Below, one piece after another: positions 1-6,578 of a stretch of DNA of 7,192 nt; the stretch's first letter is position 1; each line of letters starts with the position of its first letter. Location of the stretch: positions 1 to 7,192 of the forward strand of contig JAHELQ010000271.1 in NCBI GenBank assembly GCA_024644125.1, in the 5' to 3' direction. The translations under genes and the position numbers were made by a program. The DNA comes from Candidatus Aminicenantota bacterium. GTDB taxonomy: Bacteria; Acidobacteriota; Aminicenantia; UBA2199. Below the pieces are notes generated by a model that saw only the letters and a list, made by a program, of their open reading frames with translations, was not told the DNA's origin and made no database searches.

Positions 1-609
1 GCTTCGTTTTTGGCTACAGGGCGCTACAACAATATCCTGATTATTTCTGTTCTTATCTCATCATGCGATCTGGATTTCAGCAATGTTAAAGTGGCTACGA
101 TGTTAGGGGACGCATCCGCGGCCGTTGTGGTCAGCCGGACCCCCAGGGGGGAACTGAGCGGCGTGCACGCGGTGCATATGGAAACCTACAGCGAACCCAT
201 CGATATCAGTGGTTTTCGTGGCGATCTAGAAGGCAAGGTCATGTTCAATAAAAAAATCACTGCCGGAGACATGCAATTTGATTTTGATCCCAGGGCGATG
301 CAAACAACCGGTATGAAATATAATCAGAAGTTCATGTCGAAATTGTGGCCAATGACCAATCGGGACGCTATCGGATTTGTCATTCCCAATCAAACCAGCC
401 GGTTTATCCTTGATATGATGAAGTTTGTCTTCCCCGCTGAAAAAATTGTCGGGGTATTGGATACCACTGGAAATTGCGGCGCCGTCGGCTACCCGCTTGG
501 GTTACACAAAATAGTGAAAGAGGAAAGACGAGTGCAGCGGGGAGATTTGATTCTTCTCACAGGAATGGGCGGGGGATTTTCCCTTTGTGGATTGGTTCTC
601 TCGTACTGA
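1..609 (+). CDS. Ketoacyl synthase III (FabH-like) protein, 5'-truncated
   Basis: This is the C-terminal ~202 residues of a thiolase-fold KAS III protein; the reading frame is open from base 1 and ends at TGA 607-609. An internal TTG at 10 is not a credible start, because the sequence there already aligns with the middle of the neighbouring homologue (its residue ~132). About 130 residues, including the nucleophile position roughly 11 residues upstream, therefore lie outside the window. Visible family landmarks are the GDASAAVVV strand, IPNQTS (codons 382-399), the GNCGAVGYP segment and the terminal GMGGGF motif. In E. coli FabH the motif matching IPNQTS is VPHQAN with catalytic His244; here that residue is Asn (388-390). 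The second catalytic residue, Asn274 in FabH, is kept (472-474). The next gene starts 30 nt downstream and is a clear paralogue, so the two are probably co-transcribed. The specific reaction is unknown; acyl transfer, condensation or a partner role are all possible. Confidence 0.85.
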   Translation, partial: ASFLATGRYNNILIISVLISSCDLDFSNVKVATMLGDASAAVVVSRTPRGELSGVHAVHMETYSEPIDISGFRGDLEGKVMFNKKITAGDMQFDFDPRAMQTTGMKYNQKFMSKLWPMTNRDAIGFVIPNQTSRFILDMMKFVFPAEKIVGVLDTTGNCGAVGYPLGLHKIVKEERRVQRGDLILLTGMGGGFSLCGLVLSY

Positions 610-626
610 CGGCGAATATGCGGAAT

Positions 627-631
627 GGAGG
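627..631 (+). promoter_or_regulatory. Shine-Dalgarno site that decides a GTG start
   Basis: A perfect GGAGG lies 8 nt before GTG 640. The upstream in-frame ATG at 625 overlaps this site and has no comparable ribosome binding site of its own at a usual distance, so GTG 640 is the preferred start. Confidence 0.6.
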
Positions 632-639
632 ATTGTGAA

Positions 640-1626
640 GTGGATAACAAAAAACCTTATCCTTTTCCCCTGAAAATTGCGGGAATCGGAAAATACCTAC
701 CGGGACGGACCGTAACCAATCGGGAAGTGGAACATGAATGCGGACTGCCGGATGGCTGGATCGAAAAGACATATGGAATAATGGAGCGGCGGTGGATCGA
801 TGGTGATACGCAATCTTCAATGGGTGCCCTCGCCGCTGAAGAAGCGATCGTCGATGCGGGTATCGATGCCTGGGATATTGATTTTATCATTAACGCGTCA
901 TTGACGTTCGAGCGAAAAATACCGGATGGCGGGCCATTGATCCATCGTCGCCTGGGATTGATGGAATCGGGAATCCCCGCCACCACAATTCAAGTGGGAG
1001 AGCAAAGTTTTTTGGCGGCGTTGGACGTCAGTATGAGTTTGCTCGCCACAGAGGGGTACAGGAATATCCTGATTGTCTGTTCTGAGATCTTTTCCACTGT
1101 ACTGGATCCCAATTTTCCGGAAGCCTACGCTCTTTTTGCCGACGGCGCAGCCGCTGTTGTCGTCACTATCGCCCCAGGAGACGAATTATCTTGCGTTGAA
1201 AAGCTACTGATGGAAACTTATGGCGCCGGCGCCGGGAATCTGTATTCATTGTTCGGGTACGCCGCCGCAGCGGCTCGGGTGGATAAATCATCGGATTTGG
1301 CTATAAGACTTGATCTGGAGCCATTTTCAAAAGAGGGTGTCAGCCGTTCGGAAACGCTTCTGGATAAACTATCGAACAACTTCCATGGCGAACCCGACCT
1401 GGTAATCCCTCAACCTGTCGGAATGGAATTTTTGAATTTTATTGAACGGCGGTTTCCGGGAAAGTCCTATATTACGGGGCGGAGTAATGGCTTCTGTGGG
1501 GCTGCCGCATTTCCAATGGCATTGTTCGAGGCAGCAAAAGAGAAAAAAATTAAACGGGATTCTCGTTTGCTCATGGCCGGCTTCGGTTCAGGGCTGTCTG
1601 TAGGCGGCGCTTCATTGGTTTATTGA
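640..1626 (+). CDS. Catalytically degenerate KAS III (FabH-like) protein
   Basis: A complete 328-residue FabH-fold protein, close to the usual family length (~320-340). The N-terminus (KIAGIGKYLPGR, then DGWIEKTYGI and an RRW motif) matches the FabH beginning, and the C-terminus ends in GFGSGLSVGGASLVY. An ungapped alignment by eye from the nucleophile through the following helix and strand places Glu121 (codon 1000-1002, in VGEQSF) where FabH has Cys112. The His motif reads IPQPVG, giving Gln258 (1411-1413), and the GN(T) motif reads GFCGAAAFP, giving Phe285 (1492-1494). All three Cys-His-Asn positions are therefore replaced while the fold landmarks and length remain, and the frame is intact, so this is not a decayed pseudogene. 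It may be a non-catalytic partner of the upstream paralogue, as PqsB is to PqsC in quinolone synthesis, or carry a new activity. The start is GTG 640 rather than ATG 625 because of the GGAGG placement. Family assignment is firm; function is unknown. Confidence 0.88.
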   Translation: MDNKKPYPFPLKIAGIGKYLPGRTVTNREVEHECGLPDGWIEKTYGIMERRWIDGDTQSSMGALAAEEAIVDAGIDAWDIDFIINASLTFERKIPDGGPLIHRRLGLMESGIPATTIQVGEQSFLAALDVSMSLLATEGYRNILIVCSEIFSTVLDPNFPEAYALFADGAAAVVVTIAPGDELSCVEKLLMETYGAGAGNLYSLFGYAAAAARVDKSSDLAIRLDLEPFSKEGVSRSETLLDKLSNNFHGEPDLVIPQPVGMEFLNFIERRFPGKSYITGRSNGFCGAAAFPMALFEAAKEKKIKRDSRLLMAGFGSGLSVGGASLVY

Positions 1627-1683
1627 TTGTTTTTAGTGTGTGAAATATTCATAGAAATAGTGTAGAGGAGGAACTAGCAGCAA

Positions 1684-3453
1684 ATGAAAGAAAAAAAGAA
1701 TTATATCGGCCTTGCGAACACGTTTCACGATAGTTCGGTTGCGATTGTAAATTCCAACGGCGATGTCGTATTCGCCGAAGCCACAGAGAGGTATTTGCAG
1801 AATAAACGAGCCATCAATTCTGTTCCTGACCAGTTCATACATATCGGAAAACTTGTCAAAACATATTGTGAGCCGGATGCGGAATTGGTGGTCGCCCATT
1901 CCTGGAGCGAGAATGCCGACCAATTACTGAAAAACGCGTTCGATCTCATGCATAAAGAGGAGGATGCCTGGAGAGACAATTCCGGCAATGTTCCCGAATT
2001 GATCAAGGATAAATTGGCGTTCCGTAGGTTGGCTCTCGCTTCGCAGAGATCGGCGATTCTTTTATCCAATCACGTATTGCGGTATGAGTTGAATCGTATG
2101 GATGGCTGGAAACACAAAAGTGATTTTATAGTCAAACGGTACAATCATCATTTGACCCACGCCGCCACGGCGTGCTACACAAGTCCGTATTCCGAAGGGG
2201 CGTGCGCTGTGTTGGATGGATATGGGGAAGAAGGCGCGCATCATGGATATCTTTATAGAGATGGAAAAATCACAAGTCTTCATCAGCAGGATGATCCGGG
2301 TTTTATGAGCGCCAGCCTGGGGATTTTTTATATGACTATTTGTGATGTGTGCGGATTCGGATATTTCCGCGGCGAGGAATGGAAAGTGATGGGGCTCGCT
2401 GCCTATGGAAAATGTGATTGGACAATTTACGACATCATCAAACCGATGCTCCAGGTCAACGGGCTGAGTATCCAGGCTTGCAACAGTCTGAACTACAACC
2501 AACGGCTGCGTAAATTGTATTCCTATAAAAGAAAGCCGGAGGAATCGGCGTTGAATCTCGCTGATCTGGCATATACAGGGCAAATTGTATTTTCCGAATT
2601 ACTCTATGAATATCTCGGTAATCTGCATGATGCAACCAGATCGGACACCGTCCTGCTTGGAGGCGGTTGTTTACTCAATTCCTGGGCAAACGGCGAAATC
2701 ACGGAGAAAACGAAATTCAAAAACGCGTATATTTTTAGCGCTCCGGCGGATGATGGCAATGCCATTGGCGCAGCTTTGCTGGCTTACCATGAAGATCATC
2801 CTGAAAAAATGCGTAACAACGTTTTCCAAACGCCTTACCTGGGATCTAAAATGTCTTCCGAGACCATCGAGAGATTGAATGAGTTCGGAAACCTGAAACA
2901 ATCCAAAAACTATCCCGGTGAAGTTCACAAGAGAGCCGCTGAATTGCTGGCTCAGGGGAAGATTATCGGCTGGGTTCAAGGACGGGCTGAATTTGGCCCG
3001 CGGGCGCTTGGCAATCGCTCGATCCTGGCGGATCCGCGGTCTCCCGAATGCCAGGATATCATAAATTCCCGCGTGAAATTCCGTGAAGAATTCAGACCCT
3101 TCGCTCCGGCCATACTCCATGAGTTCGGCCCCGAATATTTTGTCAATTACCAGGAAAGTCCTTATATGGAGAGGACATTGAAGTATAAAGAAGAGGTCAT
3201 GTCGAAAATTCCAGGCGTTGTTCACAAAAATCTCACCGGCCGTCTCCAAACGGTCAAGCGGGAATGGAATGAAAAATACTATTTGTTGATCAAGGAATTT
3301 TATGATTTGACAGGAGTTCCAGTCATTCTGAACACAAGTTTCAATATAATGGGTAAGCCGATCATTCACTCGGTGGAGGACGCCATCGCCGTCTTCTTCA
3401 CCACCGGTCTCGACGCCCTGGTGATAGACGATATGATTATTGAAAAAAATTGA
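1684..3453 (+). CDS. O-carbamoyltransferase, NodU/CmcH/TobZ family
   Basis: A full-length 589-residue cytoplasmic carbamoyltransferase. Family members make carbamoyl-adenylate from carbamoyl phosphate and ATP in a YrdC-like C-terminal domain, then transfer the carbamoyl group to a substrate hydroxyl in a Kae1-like N-terminal domain. In the N-terminal domain are GLANTFHDSS (His15), NHHLTHA (residues 154-160), LDGYGEEG (Asp178), EWKVMGLAAYG, GGGCLLNS and PADDGNAIGAA (Asp356/357). His155, His159 and Asp178 have the spacing of the TobZ metal ligands as I recall it. The C-terminal domain has GWVQGRAEFGPRALGNRSIL (around 437-447), REEFRPFAP and NTSFNIMGKPI (from 550). No key motif is missing. A GAGGAGG at 1665-1671 precedes ATG 1684 by 12 nt, slightly long. 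It sits 57 nt after the KAS III pair and just before the ACP of a beta-branching cassette, so its likely substrate is the polyketide product or an intermediate. The exact acceptor hydroxyl cannot be read from sequence. Confidence 0.95.
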   Translation: MKEKKNYIGLANTFHDSSVAIVNSNGDVVFAEATERYLQNKRAINSVPDQFIHIGKLVKTYCEPDAELVVAHSWSENADQLLKNAFDLMHKEEDAWRDNSGNVPELIKDKLAFRRLALASQRSAILLSNHVLRYELNRMDGWKHKSDFIVKRYNHHLTHAATACYTSPYSEGACAVLDGYGEEGAHHGYLYRDGKITSLHQQDDPGFMSASLGIFYMTICDVCGFGYFRGEEWKVMGLAAYGKCDWTIYDIIKPMLQVNGLSIQACNSLNYNQRLRKLYSYKRKPEESALNLADLAYTGQIVFSELLYEYLGNLHDATRSDTVLLGGGCLLNSWANGEITEKTKFKNAYIFSAPADDGNAIGAALLAYHEDHPEKMRNNVFQTPYLGSKMSSETIERLNEFGNLKQSKNYPGEVHKRAAELLAQGKIIGWVQGRAEFGPRALGNRSILADPRSPECQDIINSRVKFREEFRPFAPAILHEFGPEYFVNYQESPYMERTLKYKEEVMSKIPGVVHKNLTGRLQTVKREWNEKYYLLIKEFYDLTGVPVILNTSFNIMGKPIIHSVEDAIAVFFTTGLDALVIDDMIIEKN

Positions 3454-3485
3454 GAAATCCAAAGGACAAAAATACAATTTTTTAT

Positions 3486-3490
3486 GAGGT
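3486..3490 (+). promoter_or_regulatory. Shine-Dalgarno site that decides the ACP start
   Basis: GAGGT lies 5 nt before ATG 3496. The in-frame ATG at 3484 overlaps it, and the only purine-rich site before that ATG (AAAGGA, 3461-3466) is 17 nt away, too far. ATG 3496 is therefore preferred. Confidence 0.5.
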
Positions 3491-3495
3491 ATATA

Positions 3496-3735
3496 ATGAC
3501 AGAGAATGATATTTTTGAAACAGTAAAAAAAGTGATCCTGGAGGTCTTGCCGTTTTTATCTCCCGCCGATGTGGCAATCGACAAGAGCCTGAAGGACCTG
3601 GGCGCCAATTCTATAGACCGGGCAGAAGTCGTGACGATTTCGATGGAAAACCTTGGTTTGAAAATACCGATGCTGGAATTTGGCAAAGCTAAAAATATCC
3701 GGGATCTGGTGGGAGTATTGCAGAATTTTCTTTGA
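3496..3735 (+). CDS. acpK: Free-standing acyl carrier protein, AcpK type
   Basis: A 79-residue discrete ACP beginning MTENDIFETVKK. The phosphopantetheine attachment site is Ser39 (codon 3610-3612) in DLGANSIDRAEVV. The GANS-[IV]-DRAE form is characteristic of the donor ACPs of HMGS cassettes (B. subtilis AcpK and relatives) and differs from the GxDS motif of PKS-module or fatty-acid ACPs. In the known pathway this protein, once pantetheinylated, carries malonyl that is decarboxylated to acetyl, which the HMGS homologue then adds to the beta-keto group of the PKS-bound chain. The helix 1, loop, Ser-helix and C-terminal helix layout (ending NIRDLVGVLQNFL) is complete. ATG 3496 is chosen over 3484, which would add four residues, because of GAGGT at 3486-3490. 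It follows the carbamoyltransferase by about 40 nt and is probably co-transcribed with it. It is separated from its HMGS partner by a secreted hydrolase gene, which is unusual. Confidence 0.93.
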   Translation: MTENDIFETVKKVILEVLPFLSPADVAIDKSLKDLGANSIDRAEVVTISMENLGLKIPMLEFGKAKNIRDLVGVLQNFL

Positions 3736-3738
3736 TGT

Positions 3739-3767
3739 TTGAAATTTTATTATCATAATCGTAAAAT
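3739..3767 (+). promoter_or_regulatory. Predicted sigma-70-type promoter for the hydrolase gene
   Basis: TTGAAA (3739-3744) and TAAAAT (3762-3767) are separated by exactly 17 nt; each hexamer matches the sigma-70 consensus at 5 of 6 positions. The region is AT-rich and begins right after the ACP stop codon. Transcription would begin around 3774, giving a leader of roughly 130 nt before ATG 3904. The prediction rests on sequence alone and assumes an Enterobacteria-like housekeeping sigma factor. Confidence 0.45.
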
Positions 3768-3903
3768 GTTTACGAGGTGAAACGTAAGTAAAAGGGACGT
3801 GCTAGATGCCCTTCTTTCTGAAACTAGAAGATTCTAGAAAAGATGGACGATCCTTTTTTTATCCCCGATTCATAAGGAAACAACAATATAAAGGAGGATT
3901 TAA
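3768..3903 (+). other. Non-coding leader with short inverted repeats and a T-tract
   Basis: No convincing gene is seen here. Small inverted repeats occur in succession: TTTACG/CGTAAG (3769-3774 with 3783-3788, one G-T pair), AAGGG/CCCTT (3792-3796 with 3809-3813) and CTAGAA-GA-TTCTAG (3824-3837). An AT-rich imperfect repeat around GGA-CGA-TCC (3845-3853) then runs into seven T (3854-3860). The last could end transcripts coming from the ACP or attenuate the new one, but its stem is weak. The stretch ends with a strong AAGGAGG (3891-3897) 6 nt before the hydrolase ATG. Confidence 0.3.
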
Positions 3904-5238
3904 ATGAAAATTTTGAAGTGTCTCATTTTACTGATGGTCTTTTCGTTCACATCGTTTTTCGCATTTAATAGTTATGCCTTTCCCCCCCAAACGAATGAAA
4001 CAAGCTGGATTGCCACGGGGATGAACCAATTTAGAAACAATTCGTATCCCAATGGCATGGTTTGGTCGATTACCAGTATGGAAAAAGTACCGAACAACCC
4101 ATTGATGCACATTGTGTGGGAGGTCTCCCGTCCGCCGTTCGGCGCGCTCGACAAAATCGCGTTGCACCGCGTTGTCTCTGAAAACAATGCGGGGCAAGGG
4201 CTGAATCATGAGAAAGTGATTTTTGTGCTGCCCGGTACCTGGAGCGCCGGCGGCTGGTCGAAGGTTACCGATCCCAATTACAATACCTTGCTGTATCTGG
4301 CGAACAATGGCTATGATGTTTACACCATTGATTTTCGCAACAACTTCATTCCCGATATGGCGTACGACCAGTTCTCCCAGAATGGAGTGGACATCGCTGC
4401 CGCAGGCGATTGGGGCTACGATGTGTATCGGGAAGACATCAAGGTGTGCGTTGAAAAGATCAAGCAGATCACCAGGGAGTCCAGGATTTTTATGGCGGGA
4501 TTCAGCAGGGGCGCGATCCATATGTTCATCTATTCTTCAAAGTATGCGGCCGATTTGAAAGGTTTGGTGAGTTTTGACGGCGGAATCAAGGATTTTCCTC
4601 CTTATGGGAATCAAATGGATGAGCAAACCTACAATTTTGTGATCTCCCTGTTCAAAGCCGGTCAACTGCCCAATCCCTACAATCCCGGCCAGATGATGCC
4701 GTTGGTTTATGATTGGGACACACCCAATACCAATAGCTGGAAATTGGCGGGCGTGATGCCCTACGCGAAACAATTGGCCGGCGGACCGTTGCCGGAGGGT
4801 TTCGATGTGATTTCTGATTTCGTCGCCGACGACGCCTATCATTTGTGGGATTTTATGGGGCTCGGTGAAGGTATTCTCACCAAATACTATGATGGATTCA
4901 TCGACAGGAATATTCTTGTCGCCGCCCTGAATGAATTCACATTGTACTATCCGTCGCTTCAGACATTGGAAAGCGCCATGCTCGACGCGTATGACGACTG
5001 TCCTTTCCTTGATTACGACGACAATGATTTTAACATCCCTGCTCTCGCTTTTGCCACAACTCTCACTTGCCCCAATGGAATTTGTTTGATCGACGCCATT
5101 CCCAATATGACCAGGAGCGATGATGTGACAATCGTTTTCCTCGAAGGTTACGGGCATGTGGATGTGATGTTCGGAACCAAGTCGTTGAAAGATGTGAAAG
5201 AACCAACCTTGCAGTGGCTAAATAACCATTTGCAGTAG
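3904..5238 (+). CDS. Secreted alpha/beta-hydrolase (lipase/esterase-like)
   Basis: A 444-residue protein with a clear Sec signal peptide: Lys2/Lys5, a hydrophobic core (LILLMVFSFTSFFAF) and a likely cut after SYA near residue 25. No lipobox Cys is present, so a soluble periplasmic or secreted form is expected. The mature part shows the alpha/beta-hydrolase order: a strand leading to LPGTWSAGG (oxyanion-hole region, ~109-117), GYDVYTIDFR (~139-148), the nucleophile elbow GFSRGA with Ser201 (4504-4506), and GYGHVDVMFG with candidate catalytic His418. The acid residue is uncertain; Asp406/407 is near the usual place. An Asp-rich segment (residues 361-375, seven Asp) and Cys389/Cys394 could bind metal or form a disulfide. 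The start is fixed by AAGGAGG 6 nt upstream. It lies between acpK and the HMGS gene, with its own predicted promoter and a hairpin after its stop, so it may be a separate transcription unit. The substrate is unknown; cleaving an exported, protected form of the product is one possibility. Confidence 0.85.
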   Translation: MKILKCLILLMVFSFTSFFAFNSYAFPPQTNETSWIATGMNQFRNNSYPNGMVWSITSMEKVPNNPLMHIVWEVSRPPFGALDKIALHRVVSENNAGQGLNHEKVIFVLPGTWSAGGWSKVTDPNYNTLLYLANNGYDVYTIDFRNNFIPDMAYDQFSQNGVDIAAAGDWGYDVYREDIKVCVEKIKQITRESRIFMAGFSRGAIHMFIYSSKYAADLKGLVSFDGGIKDFPPYGNQMDEQTYNFVISLFKAGQLPNPYNPGQMMPLVYDWDTPNTNSWKLAGVMPYAKQLAGGPLPEGFDVISDFVADDAYHLWDFMGLGEGILTKYYDGFIDRNILVAALNEFTLYYPSLQTLESAMLDAYDDCPFLDYDDNDFNIPALAFATTLTCPNGICLIDAIPNMTRSDDVTIVFLEGYGHVDVMFGTKSLKDVKEPTLQWLNNHLQ

Positions 5239-5262
5239 TATCTAGAGATTTATTCACTGAAG

Positions 5263-5287
5263 GGCTCCCTCCCGGGAGCCTCTTCCT
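5263..5287 (+). terminator. GC-rich hairpin, possible weak terminator
   Basis: GGCTCCC (5263-5269) and GGGAGCC (5274-5280) form a perfect 7-bp stem with a 4-nt loop, 24 nt after the hydrolase stop. The tail TCTTCCT has only four T in seven bases, so termination would be partial. Read-through could still feed the HMGS gene, for which no separate promoter is evident between the hairpin and its start. Confidence 0.45.
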
Positions 5288-5328
5288 GTGAGAATGGGAA
5301 GGATTTTAGAGCAGAGGAGGTTATATCA

Positions 5329-6573
5329 ATGAATACGAATAATTCTGTTGGAATTGAATCAATCAATGTATACGGAGGGCCAGCCTTTCTTGATGTCCGC
5401 GCGTTGTTCGAGGCCCGGGGGCTCGATCTGGAACGGTTTGACAATTTGATGATGGAGAAAAAATCGGTCGGCCTTCCCTGCGAAGATCCGGTCACCAACG
5501 CGGTCAATGCTGCGAAACCCATTATCGACCGGTTGAGTGACGATGAGAAAAACCGGATTGAGCTGGTGATTGCGGCGACAGAATCCGGGCTGGATTTCGG
5601 TAAAGCCATGAGTACTTATATTCAGCATTACCTTGGGCTAGGGCGCAATTGCCGCTCGTTTGAGCTGAAGCACGCATGCTATGCCGGAACCGGCGCGCTG
5701 CATATGGCAGCAGGCTTTGTAGCCTCCAATCCCTCGCCGGGCGTCAAGGCGCTGGTAATCGCCACCGATACCGCAAGGGCGGCGGCCAGAAAAACATATG
5801 CGGAACCCACCCAGGCGGTCGGCGCTGTAGCCATGTTAGTGAGCAGGAAACCCGATGTGCTTGAGATCGACCTGGGGGCGAATGGTTTTTGCAGTTATGA
5901 AGTGATGGATACGTTCAGGCCATTGCCGGAAATTGAAACCGGGGACGCCGATCTCTCGCTTCTATCGTATCTGGATTGTCTTGAGTCCAGCTACAAAAAC
6001 TACCAGAGTAAAGTTGATGGAGTTGATTTCAGGGAAACATTCGAATTTCTGGCGTTTCACACACCGTTCGCAGGTATGGTCAAAGGCGCGCACCGTAAAA
6101 TGATGCGGCAATTTTCCCGCCTGAGTCCCGCCGAGGTTGAGGCGGATTTCCAGAAACGGGTGACGCCTTCGTTAAGGTATTGCGTGCAAATCGGTAATGT
6201 CTATTCCGCCACAGTGTATGTCGCTTTGTGCGGCTTGATCGCCCATGCCCCGTTGAACGGCTATAGCAGGGTGGGACTTTTTTCTTATGGCTCCGGATGT
6301 GCTTCTGAATTTTATAGCGGTTTGATTTCATCTCGGTCTAAAGAATTGGTGTCCGGCATGAATATTCAACAGCAATTGGACCGCCGCTACAAACTGAGTA
6401 TGGAAGAGTACGATAGGGTAGTGGATGTGAATATGGAATGGATTTTCGGGATCAAGGACAAAGAGGTGGATATTTCGGAATATGCCGGGATATATGAGCA
6501 TTCGCTTGAAGGGCGTGGACTTCTAGTCCTCAAACGAGTGAAGGATTTTCACCGGGAATACGATTGGAGCTGA
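5329..6573 (+). CDS. pksG: HMG-CoA-synthase homologue of beta-branching cassette (PksG type)
   Basis: A complete 414-residue protein of the length expected for PksG-type HMG-CoA synthase homologues. These catalyse aldol addition of an acetyl unit from a donor ACP onto the beta-keto group of a PKS-bound chain, giving a beta-hydroxy-beta-carboxymethyl thioester. The conserved catalytic set is present: Glu85 in ATESG, nucleophile Cys117 in KHACYAGTGAL and His244 in FLAFHTPF, followed by MVKGAHRK. GNVYSATVY (289-297) and SYGSGCASEF (319-328) complete the active-site surroundings. The N-terminus (VGIESINVYGG and FLDVRALFEARGLD) is the standard one for this family, and the C-terminal ~100 residues form the expected tail. 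AGGAGG (5315-5320) lies 8 nt before the ATG. The ECH1 gene begins 5 nt after its stop, so the two are translationally close. Its acetyl donor is most likely the AcpK-type ACP encoded 1.6 kb upstream. Primary-metabolism HMG-CoA synthase is a less likely alternative because of the ACP and ECH neighbours. Confidence 0.95.
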   Translation: MNTNNSVGIESINVYGGPAFLDVRALFEARGLDLERFDNLMMEKKSVGLPCEDPVTNAVNAAKPIIDRLSDDEKNRIELVIAATESGLDFGKAMSTYIQHYLGLGRNCRSFELKHACYAGTGALHMAAGFVASNPSPGVKALVIATDTARAAARKTYAEPTQAVGAVAMLVSRKPDVLEIDLGANGFCSYEVMDTFRPLPEIETGDADLSLLSYLDCLESSYKNYQSKVDGVDFRETFEFLAFHTPFAGMVKGAHRKMMRQFSRLSPAEVEADFQKRVTPSLRYCVQIGNVYSATVYVALCGLIAHAPLNGYSRVGLFSYGSGCASEFYSGLISSRSKELVSGMNIQQQLDRRYKLSMEEYDRVVDVNMEWIFGIKDKEVDISEYAGIYEHSLEGRGLLVLKRVKDFHREYDWS

Positions 6574-6578
6574 GGGCG

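Noticed and set aside
10..609. TTG at 10 as the true start of the first KAS III gene
   Set aside because: The frame is open to base 1 and the sequence there aligns with the middle of the paralogue, so the gene is cut by the window edge.
1222..1233. Tandem GGCGCC repeat
   Set aside because: It encodes a short Gly-Ala run inside the second KAS III protein, is only two units long and has no sign of further repeat structure.
1623..1651. Possible promoter TTGATT-N17-TATTCA before the carbamoyltransferase
   Set aside because: The -10 matches consensus at only about half of its positions. The 57-nt gap is better read as an operon spacer with a strong ribosome site.
2671..3477. Long minus-strand open frame (268 codons)
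   Set aside because: It lies antisense to the carbamoyltransferase, whose conserved motifs fill the + frame. The minus translation shows no recognisable family, so it is a shadow.
4537..5157. Minus-strand open frame of 206 codons inside the hydrolase gene, and a similar one at 3928-4521
   Set aside because: Both are fully antisense to a well-supported gene with a signal peptide and catalytic motifs, and neither has a recognisable domain.
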